This document shows positions 7,566 through 16,539 of a stretch of DNA of 64,000 nt, in pieces (the first letter of the stretch is position 1; every line of letters starts with the position of its first letter). The notes beneath the pieces are model-generated. The model did not search any database and was not told the origin of the DNA. It saw only the letters and a program-made list of their open reading frames with translations. The DNA comes from Pyrobaculum sp. WP30. GTDB lineage: Archaea; Thermoproteota; Thermoprotei; Thermoproteales; Thermoproteaceae. A program made the translations under genes and the position numbers. The DNA lies in contig CP012158.1 in the NCBI GenBank assembly GCA_001189275.1, positions 248,001-312,000 on the forward strand, given 5' to 3'.

Positions 7566-8630
7566 GTGCAGATCGCCGAGGCGGCTGTGCCGAAGAGGGA
7601 GGAGATCGAGGAGCTTCTGAGAGAAGATCTCTGGGAGCTGGGGAGACGCGCCTTCGAGATCAGGCGGAGGATGTACGGCTACACCACCACGTTTATATCT
7701 AACATGATTTTGAACTATACCAACGTCTGCGTGGTTGGCTGTAGCTTCTGCGCCTTCCACCGGCCGCCGAGGCACTCCGAGGCGTATACGTACAGCGTGG
7801 AGGAGGCGGTGAAGAGAGTCCTCGCAGTCGACGCCCGCCACGGCATTAGGCAGGTGTTGATCCAGGGGGGAGTCAACCCTGAGATCGGCATAGAGTACTT
7901 CGAGGAGCTTTTCCGCGCCATAAAGAGCAAGGCGCCTCACATCGCAATACACGCCCTCTCCCCCCTCGAGGTGGAGTATCTGGCGAGGCGGGAGAGGATG
8001 AGCTATAGAGAGGTTTTGGAGAGGCTTAAGGCGGCTGGGCTGGAGTCTATGCCCGGCGGCGGTGGGGAGATCCTGGTGGACGAGGTGAGGAGGGTGATCT
8101 CGCCCAAGAAGATAGACAGCGACACCTGGCTCCGCATAATGGAGGAGGCGCATAAGGCGGGAATCCCCACCAGTGCTACGATGATGTACGGCCACGTGGA
8201 GACCCTCCGCGACGTGGCGGAGCATCTGCACAAGATCGCCCAGCTCCAGGCTAAGACGGGCGGCTTCATGGCATTTATTGCATGGAACTTCGAGCCTGGG
8301 ACTAGCGAGCTGGGGAGAAAGATCCCCTACCCAAAGACCTCCGCCACGCTTCTCCGGATGGTGGCCGTGGCGAGGATAGTCTTCGCCGGGTTGATCCCCC
8401 ACATCCAGACCGGCTGGCTCACCACAGGCCCCGAGACGGCTCAGGTGGCGATGTACTTCGGCGCCGACGACTTCGGCGGGACGCTTTACGAGGAGAAGGT
8501 TCTGGAGTGGGTGAGGGCTGAGGCGCCAGTGGACAGGCGGGAGGACGTCGTCGCCGTGATCAAGTCGCCGGGCTTCACGCCGGCGGAGCGGGACAACTTG
8601 TACAGAGTGGTGAAGGCTTACGGCGGATAG
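7566..8630 (+). CDS. mqnC: Dehypoxanthine futalosine cyclase MqnC (radical SAM)
   Basis: A 354-residue radical SAM protein with CX3CX2C at Cys55-Cys59-Cys62 (CVVGCSFCAFHR), the GGVNPEIGIEYFEELFRA loop, GGGGEILVDEVRR, and the MqnC-type ending IQTGWLTTGPETAQVAMYFGADDFGG. It cyclises dehypoxanthinyl futalosine in menaquinone synthesis. The start is GTG 7566, set by the promoter; the overlapping ATG at 7564 is out of frame. Only 3 bp separate it from mqnA, so the two are co-transcribed. Confidence 0.85.
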   Translation: MQIAEAAVPKREEIEELLREDLWELGRRAFEIRRRMYGYTTTFISNMILNYTNVCVVGCSFCAFHRPPRHSEAYTYSVEEAVKRVLAVDARHGIRQVLIQGGVNPEIGIEYFEELFRAIKSKAPHIAIHALSPLEVEYLARRERMSYREVLERLKAAGLESMPGGGGEILVDEVRRVISPKKIDSDTWLRIMEEAHKAGIPTSATMMYGHVETLRDVAEHLHKIAQLQAKTGGFMAFIAWNFEPGTSELGRKIPYPKTSATLLRMVAVARIVFAGLIPHIQTGWLTTGPETAQVAMYFGADDFGGTLYEEKVLEWVRAEAPVDRREDVVAVIKSPGFTPAERDNLYRVVKAYGG

Positions 8631-8633
8631 GCC

Positions 8634-9344
8634 GTGGCCCGGGTCGTCAGGATCAAATACGCCCACAGCGACCCCCTCTTCTGGAGGGCTAGGCTCGAGG
8701 TGGTGGAGGCGGGCAACATCGAGGCGGCTCGTCTTCTGGCCAACGGCGCCGCGGACATAGGCTTCGTGCCCATAACTCTGGCGGCTGAGCTGGACATGCC
8801 GATTGTGCCGAGGCTCGCCATATACAGCGTTGGGCCCATAATCAGCGCCAGGCTCTTCAGGGGGAGGGGCTCGGGGGACTGCGCCGTGGGCGAGACCACG
8901 GTCAGCGCCCGAGTGCTTTCGAGGCTTATGGGCCTCTCATTCCGCCGAGTGGAGGACCCCTGGGCTGCGCTTGAGGAGTGCGGCGCCGTGTTGGTAGTGG
9001 GCGACGAGGCGTTGAGAATGGCCGACAGAGGGATCCCCCACCTGGTGGACGTAGGCGAGCTCTGGCGCGAGAGGGTGGGCACGCCGCTCTTCTTCGCGGT
9101 GCTCGTGGCGAGGCCGGGCGCAGAGGGGCTGGAGGAGGCGGTGAGGGAGATGGAGAACTCCGTCGCCTACTTCTACGAAAACCCAGCGCCGGTGGTGGAG
9201 GCGGTGGCCAAGAGGCTGGGCGTCAGCAGGAGGCTGGTGGAGGAGTACTTCTCCAGGTCTCGGTACCTCGTGGCCAAGGAACAGACGAGGGACATGGAGA
9301 AGGAGGCGGAGATCCTGGGCCTCCCCAGGCTGAGGCTCCTCTAA
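8634..9344 (+). CDS. mqnA: Chorismate dehydratase MqnA
   Basis: A 236-residue periplasmic-binding-fold protein of the MqnA/MqnD family, starting at GTG 8634. It contains LLANGAADIGFVPITLAAEL, the ETTVSARVLSRLMG region, VVGDEALRM and the hallmark LVDVGELWRERVGTPLFFAVLV. MqnA removes water from chorismate, the first step of the futalosine menaquinone route. Its position directly after mqnC supports this over MqnD. mqnB and mqnD are not in the window. Its 3' end overlaps the convergent ABC gene by 4 bp. Confidence 0.85.
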   Translation: MARVVRIKYAHSDPLFWRARLEVVEAGNIEAARLLANGAADIGFVPITLAAELDMPIVPRLAIYSVGPIISARLFRGRGSGDCAVGETTVSARVLSRLMGLSFRRVEDPWAALEECGAVLVVGDEALRMADRGIPHLVDVGELWRERVGTPLFFAVLVARPGAEGLEEAVREMENSVAYFYENPAPVVEAVAKRLGVSRRLVEEYFSRSRYLVAKEQTRDMEKEAEILGLPRLRLL

Positions 9345-10051
9345 GCGTGGCGCCGGAGGGCCTTCACAAAGGCCTCTTCGAGGTCCGCGGCGCCGTAGCG
9401 CTGTAGGAGCTCCGCGGGCGTCCCGCTGTCGACGACCACACCTCTGTCTATGAAGTACACCCTGTCGCAGATGGTCTGCACCTCAAGCATGTTGTGGCTT
9501 GAATACATGACGGCGGCGCCCCTGCCCCTGGCGTATTCCTTCACGGCGCGGCGGATCTCCACGGCGTGGAGGACGTCTACGCCGGAGGTGGGCTCGTCGA
9601 GGAGGAGGACCCTCGCCCCCACGGTGAGGAGCGCCGCCACTACTAGCCGCCTCCTCATGCCCTTGGAGTATGTCTTTATCTTGTCGTCGACGTGGGGCCC
9701 CAGGCCGGACAGCTCCACGGCCTCCTTCATGTTGTCGACGCCGTAGAGGCCGTGGATGAACTCTATGAAGGCGCGTCCAGTGAGGTTGTCGTAGGGCATA
9801 ACTTCCTCTGGCAGATAGGCAAGCCACCTCTTCACCCTGCGGAACTCCGGCGAGTCCGTCCTGGCGCCGAGGACCTCCGCGTATCCGCCGCTGGGCTTCA
9901 GGAGCCCGGCGAGGACCCTCAAGGTGGTGGTCTTCCCCGCCCCGTTGGGCCCCACGAGCCCCACCACCTCCCCCTGGGCCGCCTGCAGAGAGACTCCGCG
10001 CAACGCCTCAAACCTGCCGAATCTCCTCTGGAGCTGAACCGCACGTATCAT
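9341..10051 (-). CDS. ABC exporter ATP-binding protein (ABC-2 type)
   Basis: A 236-residue ABC ATPase of the CcmA/NatA group. Walker A is GPNGAGKTT at about residues 34-42, the signature is YSKGMRRRL (an S-x-G-M variant usual in this group), and Walker B is VLLLDEPTSGVD with the switch histidine in SSHNM. It overlaps the upstream permease by 4 bp, so the two form one export system. The substrate is not predictable; drugs, sodium or lipids are known for relatives. Confidence 0.9.
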   Translation of the reverse strand: MIRAVQLQRRFGRFEALRGVSLQAAQGEVVGLVGPNGAGKTTTLRVLAGLLKPSGGYAEVLGARTDSPEFRRVKRWLAYLPEEVMPYDNLTGRAFIEFIHGLYGVDNMKEAVELSGLGPHVDDKIKTYSKGMRRRLVVAALLTVGARVLLLDEPTSGVDVLHAVEIRRAVKEYARGRGAAVMYSSHNMLEVQTICDRVYFIDRGVVVDSGTPAELLQRYGAADLEEAFVKALRRHA

Positions 10052-11190
10052 TGCCTCCTCCTTCCGCCGGCCACCAGATACTCAGCCGTCATGAGCCTAG
10101 AAACCGCGATAACAGCCGCCGCGGCCAGGGCCCAGTCCACGGCGAGGTAGAGATAGACCTTATCCCACCTGCCAAACACCGCGGCCGTGGCTATGGCAAG
10201 CGGATGGACGAAGGGATACTTCTCTAACGCGTCGACGGGCGCGAAGAGCGCGGCTAAGGCGGGCAGAAGCAGGGGCAACACCACCGACGGGACCACACTC
10301 TGGGCGGTTTTTACGTCCTCCGTCCTCGTGGCCACGAGAAGCGACAACGCCAACACGGCGATGGAGAGAGCCAGCGTGGAGAGGGCGATGGGCGCCAGGA
10401 GGCTGGGGGATAGAGAGATCGAGAGCGTAAACGGTTGAGCCGCCGTGGGCGAGGTCTTTATAACTACGACGTTGGAGAGATATATTACCATGCCCACCGC
10501 CATGACGGCGAATTGTATGAGGGCCAGTATCACTGAGCTCACGAGCTTCGCGGCGATCAGCGCGTTGGGCGTAGCCGGCGTCGACAAGATGAGCTCGAAG
10601 GTGCGCTTCTCCTTCTCAACCCCCATGGCCACAGCAGCCGTCGCGGCCACCAGGAGGGGGACAACAATCATGAAGGCCCACGATAGCATAAAGAGGGAGA
10701 AGAGGACTGAGACGTCTGCCTCGGTGAGCCTCGCCCCGTCTATATACACCCGAGTCGTCACGTTGAGTAGCCGAGGCGGTATGCCCACCTCCCTCGCCAC
10801 CTCAGCCGCCGCGGCGTTTAACGCAGAAGGCGCCGCCACAGACATAAGGCCTCTGTATCTGGCGTATACCTCCACGCGGGCGGGGAAGGTGAAGTTCTGC
10901 GGCACCACAACCACATAGCTGTACTGCCTGAGGAGGTCGGGCGAGAAGGAGGTGTAGAGCTCGCCGCCGTATAGCCTCAGCTTCTCGACGAACCGCATCC
11001 CCAGATCTGTGGTGTTGTTTACCACGACGGCGAATTTCTGCATGCCAGTTGCTGTCTCGCGTATAGACGCCCCCATCACGGCGCCTAGGGCCACTAGGGC
11101 TACGAACCCTCCCACCAGCGACACCAAGAAGTACCGCGAGGTGAGGATCTCACGCAGATCCTTAACAATCAAGGCGGACAAGACGCCCAT
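10048..11190 (-). CDS. ABC-2 type permease
   Basis: A 380-residue membrane protein. It has an N-terminal transmembrane helix preceded by VLSALIVKDLREILTSRYF, a large external domain rich in Thr/Asn, then a cluster of 5 hydrophobic segments toward the C-terminus, the usual NatB/ABC-2 plan. MGVEKEKRTFELILSTPATPNALIAAK is the conserved cytosolic loop before the last helices. I use ATG 11190; the longer in-frame TTG at 11220 would overlap the promoter. It is partner of the ATPase at 9341. Confidence 0.85.
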   Translation of the reverse strand: MGVLSALIVKDLREILTSRYFLVSLVGGFVALVALGAVMGASIRETATGMQKFAVVVNNTTDLGMRFVEKLRLYGGELYTSFSPDLLRQYSYVVVVPQNFTFPARVEVYARYRGLMSVAAPSALNAAAAEVAREVGIPPRLLNVTTRVYIDGARLTEADVSVLFSLFMLSWAFMIVVPLLVAATAAVAMGVEKEKRTFELILSTPATPNALIAAKLVSSVILALIQFAVMAVGMVIYLSNVVVIKTSPTAAQPFTLSISLSPSLLAPIALSTLALSIAVLALSLLVATRTEDVKTAQSVVPSVVLPLLLPALAALFAPVDALEKYPFVHPLAIATAAVFGRWDKVYLYLAVDWALAAAAVIAVSRLMTAEYLVAGGRRRQ

Positions 11191-11219
11191 ATTTTTTAAA
11201 AACCGATGTATATAAATCA
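11191..11219. promoter_or_regulatory. Overlapping divergent promoters
   Basis: The 29 bp spacer contains ttttttaaaaacc (11192-11204), which is at the right distance for the sugar isomerase-like gene (ATG 11220), and tatataaatc (11209-11218), whose complement is at the right distance for the permease (ATG 11190). Each TATA box lies nearly on the other gene's start. Confidence 0.5.
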
Positions 11220-12350
11220 ATGGCGTACCTCCTCGCGTCGGAGATACACAGCCCTCAACACGTTGCAGAGGTGGAGACCTACGTAAAGCCCTACGTAGGC
11301 GTGTTTAGAAACCCCCGGGCCCCGGCCCCCGAGAAGTTCCCCCTCGTGATCCACGCGACGGGCGGCACCACAGCCGCCGCGCTGGAGCTGGTCAGATCCG
11401 CGGGCGCCAGGGGGGCCGTGTTGGTGGGGTTCGGCGAAAACAACAGCTTCGCAAGCGCCCTACACACAAAGGCCGAGCTGGAGGCCATGGGCCTCCCCGT
11501 GGTCGCGTATCACTGCCCGTCTTACACAGAATGCGGCGACGTCTTGACAAAGGCGCGGAGGGTTGCCGAGGCGGCGTCTTCCCTCGTTGGCGTAAGGGCC
11601 GTGTTGATAGGGTCTGAGACCTACCAGGCTGAGCTCGTCAGGAGGAGGTTCGGATGGTCTGTTGAGGTGACCCCCCTCTCCGTCTTCGAGGAGGCGGTGG
11701 CAAACGCGGAGCCGGACCAGGAGGCCGAGGCGCTTTTCGGCGATGTCAAGGCGGCTAAGGTCGCCGCGGCGTTGCGCAAATTCGCCGAGGGGGCCGACCT
11801 CGTCGCAATACAGTGCTTCCCCTTCTTAATGAAGAGCCGCATCACGCCCTGCCTCGGCCTGGCCCTCCTCAACGCCAGGAGGCGCACGGTGGCCTGCGAG
11901 GGCGACCTCTCGGCCGGCCTCGCCATGTTGCTGGCGCGGCGCCTCACAGGCTACAGCGGCTGGATAGCCAACGCGGTATACGGCAGAGGAGACGAGGCCG
12001 TCTTCGCCCACTGCACGGTCTCCCTAGACATGGTGAAGACCTGGCGCCTCATGCCTCACTTCGAGTCCGGCCTCCCCCACGGCCTCGCCGGGGAGCTGGC
12101 CCACCAGCTATACACCGCGGTCTCCATCTCGCCTAGGTTCGACAAAGCCGCGGTGGGGAGGGCCCGGCTTGAGAGAGGCGGGAACTTCCTCCAGCACGCC
12201 TGCAGGACCCAAGCCGCCTTCCGCTTCGAGAGGGCGGTCAAGCTGGAGGCGGAGGCCCCCGCCAACCACCATGTCTTCATGCCGGGCGACGTAGCAGACG
12301 AGGCCGCCGACGTGTTTAGGCTCCTCGCCATGTCCGTCACGCGTTATTGA
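11220..12350 (+). CDS. L-fucose/arabinose isomerase-family protein
   Basis: A 376-residue protein resembling the COG2407 family (L-fucose isomerase and related proteins). Two Rossmann-like N-terminal domains (VLVGFGENNSFASALHTKAELEA; VRAVLIGSETY) precede a C-terminal barrel-like part with TPCLGLALLNARRRTVACEGDLSAGLAMLLARRLTG. Acidic and histidine residues suited to divalent metal are present, including CEGD and a late HHVFMPGD. The substrate is unknown. A 2-hydroxyacid dehydrogenase follows in the same direction, suggesting sugar or hydroxyacid catabolism. Confidence 0.7.
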   Translation: MAYLLASEIHSPQHVAEVETYVKPYVGVFRNPRAPAPEKFPLVIHATGGTTAAALELVRSAGARGAVLVGFGENNSFASALHTKAELEAMGLPVVAYHCPSYTECGDVLTKARRVAEAASSLVGVRAVLIGSETYQAELVRRRFGWSVEVTPLSVFEEAVANAEPDQEAEALFGDVKAAKVAAALRKFAEGADLVAIQCFPFLMKSRITPCLGLALLNARRRTVACEGDLSAGLAMLLARRLTGYSGWIANAVYGRGDEAVFAHCTVSLDMVKTWRLMPHFESGLPHGLAGELAHQLYTAVSISPRFDKAAVGRARLERGGNFLQHACRTQAAFRFERAVKLEAEAPANHHVFMPGDVADEAADVFRLLAMSVTRY

Positions 12351-12375
12351 TATAAGGATCTCATTGATTTCGGCC

Positions 12376-13284
12376 ATGGAGGTATACGTAAACTTCGACC
12401 TGCCCCCCGAGGCTGAGGCCGAGCTGAGGAGGCACTTCTCCGTGGTTAGGGGCGGGGATCTGAGCAACGTGGAGGCGGCGCTTGTTTCTAGGCTGACGCC
12501 TGACGAGCTGAGGAAGATGCCGAGGCTCAGGTTCATACAGGCGGTGACCGCCGGGCTCGACCACCTCCCCTGGGAGCACATCCCCCCGCACGTGGCGGTG
12601 GCGGGCAACGCCGGATCCAACGCAGACGCCGTCGCCGAATTCGCCCTCGCGCTTCTGCTGGCCCCCTACAAGAGGATTGTTCAATACAGCGAGAAGATGA
12701 GGAGGGGAGACTACCGCCGCGATGTCGCAATTCCGTTGCTGGCAGGCCGCAAGGCGGCTGTGCTGGGCCTGGGCGAGATAGGAACCCGCGTGGCGAAGGC
12801 GCTGGCGGTGCTGGGGGCGGAGGTGTGGGGTTTCTCGCGGGCCCCCAGGGAGGGCCCGTGGCGCTTCACCAACAGCCTGGAGGAGGCGTTGCGCGGCGTC
12901 TCAGCCGCCGTCTGCGCTTTGCCGCTGACGAAACACACGAAGGGGCTGGTGCGGTATGAACACCTCGCGCTTATGGCTCAAGACGCCGTGTTTGTAAACG
13001 TGGGGAGGGCGGAGGTGGTAGACAGAGAAGGAGTCCTGAGGATCCTCAAGGAGAGGCCCAGCTTCATCTTCGCCAGCGACGTCTGGTGGGGCCGCAACGA
13101 CTTCGACAGAGACGCGGAGTTCTTCGCCCTGCCCAACGTGGTGGCGACGCCTTGGGTGGCCGGGGGATACGGCAACGAGGAGGTGTGGCGCCGCATGGCC
13201 ATGGAGGCTGTGAAGAACTTAATAACCTGGGCCATGGGCGGCCAGCCGAGAAACGTGGCGAGGAGAGAAGACTATATAGTTTAA
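12376..13284 (+). CDS. D-isomer-specific 2-hydroxyacid dehydrogenase
   Basis: A 302-residue NAD(P)-dependent dehydrogenase. The nucleotide-binding motif is VLGLGEIGTRVAKALAVLGAEVWGFSR. The substrate/catalytic stretch VNVGRAEVVDREGVLRIL carries the usual Arg-x-x-x-(V)D pattern. The usual His of the catalytic dyad would lie in the following TPWVAGGYG segment, where I see no clear His, so the chemistry is uncertain. ATG 12376 is chosen because gatataagga lies about 25 bp upstream; an in-frame ATT/ATG stretch at 12364 is the alternative. Confidence 0.85.
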   Translation: MEVYVNFDLPPEAEAELRRHFSVVRGGDLSNVEAALVSRLTPDELRKMPRLRFIQAVTAGLDHLPWEHIPPHVAVAGNAGSNADAVAEFALALLLAPYKRIVQYSEKMRRGDYRRDVAIPLLAGRKAAVLGLGEIGTRVAKALAVLGAEVWGFSRAPREGPWRFTNSLEEALRGVSAAVCALPLTKHTKGLVRYEHLALMAQDAVFVNVGRAEVVDREGVLRILKERPSFIFASDVWWGRNDFDRDAEFFALPNVVATPWVAGGYGNEEVWRRMAMEAVKNLITWAMGGQPRNVARREDYIV

Positions 13285-13318
13285 GACGGCGGGGGAGGGG
13301 GTTTACAAAAAGGTTGGT

Positions 13319-13519
13319 TTAGAAGCGGTGTTTCGTCTGTCTCGTTAGAGCACCATCACGTATTCTTTCGCCGCAGTGGAGAATGCCAGCGACCCCTTTT
13401 GTCTGTGCGCTGTGCCGTTTCACGCAGTACCCCGGCCCCTTCTCAGTCAGTGCCTCTGCCAGCGCCGAAAGCCTCTCCGCGTCTACCGCCGGAGACGCCT
13501 GCCCCGGCGTAGGCGTAAC
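13319..13519 (-). pseudogene. Remnant reading frame in a gene-poor stretch
   Basis: The 508 bp from 13285 to 13792 hold no intact gene. On the minus strand an open stretch of 66 codons reads like protein (PAVDAERLSALAEALTEKG, then CVKRHSAQTKGV) and ends at TAA. Just upstream of it lie a TGA and another coding-like stretch in a different frame (around 13520-13600). I infer a decayed minus-strand gene of unknown identity. The rest of the interval shows nothing I can name apart from the promoter at 13760-13780. Confidence 0.3.
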
Positions 13520-13792
13520 TCACGGTTGCGTCGCCGGCTACACGTCTACCGAAGGCGATAGCATATTCACGCCTTGCGCCCTCCACCCCTGCCGTTCTCC
13601 TGCAACCCCCTCTTGGGCCCGGCCCCTATGCCTTCACGACGTATGTCCTGCCCTCTACCTTCTCCTCAAGGCCCACCAGCCCTAGACCTCCCCGCCCCCT
13701 CCACGGCTCTACCTCGTCTCTCAAACACTCCGGCGCTTGGCGAAGCTGAACACGCCGGCGAAAAATATATATATCTAAAAACACATGTATAC

Positions 13793-15259
13793 ATGTACCT
13801 CAACCAAACCCCACCGGCTCAGAAGGTAAAAATCCGCCGGGTGCGTGGCCTTGCGGCTTTTGGGGTTGCCGCGGCGGTTGTGGTCTTGGTGTTGCTTCTG
13901 GCGGTTTCGCAACCCGCCGCGGGGGCAGACGCCGGCGGGGCTTACCAGTACGCCAAGCTTCACGTGACGCTTTAAGGCAAGATGGCGGCGCTTTCTCACC
14001 ACGACGTTTTAAAGACCACGGAGCCGTTGACGTGTTCAGACGGCGTCCAAAACTTCACATGTCTGCTCTCCAAGACCGACGTAATGCCGGTTCTGGGGGA
14101 GCTGAGGAAGATCGACGTGGCGCCGGAGGTCTCGCCGGTTGCGCGTCGCTGGGTTCTCGTGCTTGACTTCAACTTCACAGAGGGATCTTGGCGCTGGCGC
14201 AACGTCACGGTCGTAAGAGGCTGGGAGCTGAAGTGGAACAACGAAACGACGTATGTATTCCAGGCGCAGATCAAGAAGTCGCTAGGCGAAATGGTGAAGA
14301 TGCAGAAAGAAGTAAGTTGGAGACTTCTCGTGAAGGAGGAGTTGAAAGGCGTTACTGGCGTCGGCGTCGTGCTGAGTAGAATCGTGGTAACCACCGAAAA
14401 CGCCACTGCGACGCAAAACACATACATATCACACCAGAAAAAAGCCGCGGACCCAGCCGCCGCTGAGAGAATCAAAAGATTCATCAAGTCAATAGACCCA
14501 GAGGTAGAGGTGGAGGTGTTACACGGCAAGCCCGAGCCAGCCCAAAGCCGTGAAGACAGATTCAGACCAGTAGTAGGCGGGATTAAAATCGAGCAAGTTG
14601 TTCGCATACCAGGTTATAATATCTTTTCCAACTGTACGCTTGGCTTCACAGGCGTTGATATCAACACGCCGGTGGTGTTGACGGCGTGGCACTGCATAGC
14701 GTGGACCGGAACTGATAGAACCATGGGGTCGGTAGAGATGTATCAGCCACACCGGGGAGATCAGATGAACTTAATTGCTAATTCTATATGGGCTACGTGT
14801 AGTTATCTTTGGGAGAATAACAAGTTGGTGACTTCTTGTGATATAGTTGCTATGAGATCTATGGTCACACGCGAGCCTAAGGTCTTTAAGCCTACTGAAT
14901 CCTCCACGCCGCTATACGGCCAAGTCGTCAGAAGGCTCCAGAAATATGACGTGGGTTTATTCTCGGAGCTCGTTAAGGCTGGTATAAAAACCGACGTAAC
15001 GCGCGGGTGGTTAGCATCTCACAACTATGACGTGACATATACCGGGCAAAGGTGGGGAGACTTTGACGTAGTCGTGTGTTGCAACGTTTTTGTAGCATTG
15101 ATGCGCACAGAGCGAGGCGACAGTGGTAGCCCCGTCTACAGATTCGAGGGCTCCAACGACAAACTAGGCGCATATGGGATAGTTAGTGGAGGAGACTGGC
15201 GAGGGGCAGTCGTCTCTAACATAGGCTACTTACCAGTATCTGTAGACCCAACTAGATGA
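13793..15259 (+). pseudogene. Secreted alpha-lytic-like serine protease interrupted by an in-frame TAA
   Basis: ATG 13793 has a TATA box (aaaatatatatatc, 13762-13775) at the right distance and opens a signal/anchor sequence (AAVVVLVLLLAVS). After 60 codons a TAA (13973-13975) stops it, yet the same frame continues at once and stays open for 425 codons from ATG 13982. That part has a ~190-residue pro-region, then a chymotrypsin-fold protease with triad His237 (TAWHC), Asp287 (SCDIVA) and Ser381 (GDSGSP), and a Cys218-Cys238 pair like alpha-lytic protease (numbering from 13982). With the stop, the catalytic part lacks its signal. It is recent inactivation, read-through, or a sequence variant. 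Confidence 0.75.
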
Positions 15260-15963
15260 AGATAAAGAAGCATCTGAAGCGTTTTTTGTTCTTTTTGTTT
15301 TTGTTAGTTCTTGTGTTTTTGGCTTTGCCTTTTCTCGCGGCGCCGTGGACTTGCCATATTGGGGGCGACATAGTCTGTTTCGGCGGCGCGGCCGTGGTGA
15401 CTGGTTCTGTGTGGGGGCCGTGTAACTACACCGGCGCAGTGGAGATAATCGACGGGCCGCCCATCGACTGGCGGTACAGCGGCAACTTTAAATGCATTAC
15501 GGCTGGACACGCAGGCGGGAAGACATACGCCGTATTTATAAGAGAGGTTGGGGCAGTCTACCCCACCTACGACCCGTTTAAAAGCGATGCAGAACGCGAC
15601 CTCTGCTTCTGCGCCAAAGAAAGGATCGTGCCCTGCATATTCGCCAAAACCCTCGCGTTGTGGAGACGCTCTGCCATCCTCGTGGTGGATGTGGAAGAGG
15701 GCGTGGGCTACCTCTCTATCGTCTACGGGTATCCATCTCCCCAGTGGCCTTTCAACTACAGCTACTTCATCTTCGGCAACGACGGCGTGTATCTCGTGGA
15801 TCTCGTGGACGGCTTAATGGCTGAAATGGGCGCCAAGCGGGAGATAATGGGCCCCCTCCTCAAGGGGTGCGCCTACCGCGTCAAAATCAGACTAGAGCCG
15901 GAAAAGCTCATAATCAGCCAACCCCTGTACAACGCCACCACAAGAGCCGTCAGGTTAGGGTAA
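15256..15963 (+). CDS. Membrane-anchored or secreted Cys-rich protein, unknown
   Basis: A 235-residue protein. A basic start (KIKKHLKR) and a ~20-residue hydrophobic stretch (FLFFLFLLVLVFLALPFLAA) form a signal anchor. The outside part has about nine cysteines (TCHIGGDIVC, GPC, KC, LCFCAK, PCIF, KGC), suggesting disulfides in an extracellular fold. Its ATG overlaps the protease stop (ATGA), so the two are translationally coupled and may work together, for example as substrate, inhibitor or chaperone. No family is recognised. Confidence 0.65.
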   Translation: MKIKKHLKRFLFFLFLLVLVFLALPFLAAPWTCHIGGDIVCFGGAAVVTGSVWGPCNYTGAVEIIDGPPIDWRYSGNFKCITAGHAGGKTYAVFIREVGAVYPTYDPFKSDAERDLCFCAKERIVPCIFAKTLALWRRSAILVVDVEEGVGYLSIVYGYPSPQWPFNYSYFIFGNDGVYLVDLVDGLMAEMGAKREIMGPLLKGCAYRVKIRLEPEKLIISQPLYNATTRAVRLG

Positions 15964-16035
15964 TGCGCACCTATATACCGGACACCAATCACTGCATTCC
16001 CATAGGGACAATTGTCGCCCCCATTGACTGGATAA

Positions 16036-16539
16036 ATGTTAAGGTCTCTATCTCTAGGTAGGTTTACAACAAGATATTTTTTAATCATAATAATATTTAT
16101 CTATTTCATAATTAGTTCTATTTTGTTTTCCTGTGAAATTTCTTGCGGTCGGTTGACAGACATGAATGAATTTGTTAATTACCTACTTGGGATCCTTATT
16201 TTTGTTGTCTTTAGCTCTCCTCCGTTGTTGTCTTTGTTTTTGTTGCGCCGCCCAAGCTTCTGGCGCGTCCTCCTCCACGTGGCGACCGCCTTCTACATGC
16301 TCTTAATAATCTATATAGTCTATCTTTTCACGTTATTGACCTCTTCTAATTTGTTGTGGGGGTACGTTGCATTTATCTTCTTGCTGGTGTATTCCGGCGG
16401 CGCTCTTGTGGCCGGGTTGCCTGAGGCGACGGCGGCTGGCAGGTGGGCGAGGCTAGTTTACTACGCTACGCTACTACTTTGGATTTGCTTCGTACTGTAT
16501 GTAATGAACTTGGCAGAGAGCCAGATCGCTTACGTCTAA
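16036..16539 (+). CDS. Polytopic membrane protein, unknown
   Basis: A 167-residue protein with four or five hydrophobic segments (IIIIFIYFIISSILFS; LLGILIFVVFSSPPLLSLFLL; FYMLLIIYIVYLFTLL; YVAFIFLLVYSGGALVAGL; YYATLLLWICFVLYV). The N-terminal part is much more A/T-rich than the surroundings, which suggests transfer. No good promoter is seen at the leaderless distance, so the start is uncertain. The last residues (MNLAESQ) are encoded by one copy of a direct repeat whose second copy starts the following pseudogene. Confidence 0.55.
   Translation: MLRSLSLGRFTTRYFLIIIIFIYFIISSILFSCEISCGRLTDMNEFVNYLLGILIFVVFSSPPLLSLFLLRRPSFWRVLLHVATAFYMLLIIYIVYLFTLLTSSNLLWGYVAFIFLLVYSGGALVAGLPEATAAGRWARLVYYATLLLWICFVLYVMNLAESQIAYV

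Noticed and set aside
7564-7566. ATG as the mqnC start
   Set aside because: It is out of frame with mqnC; the overlapping GTG at 7566 is in frame and at the right promoter distance.
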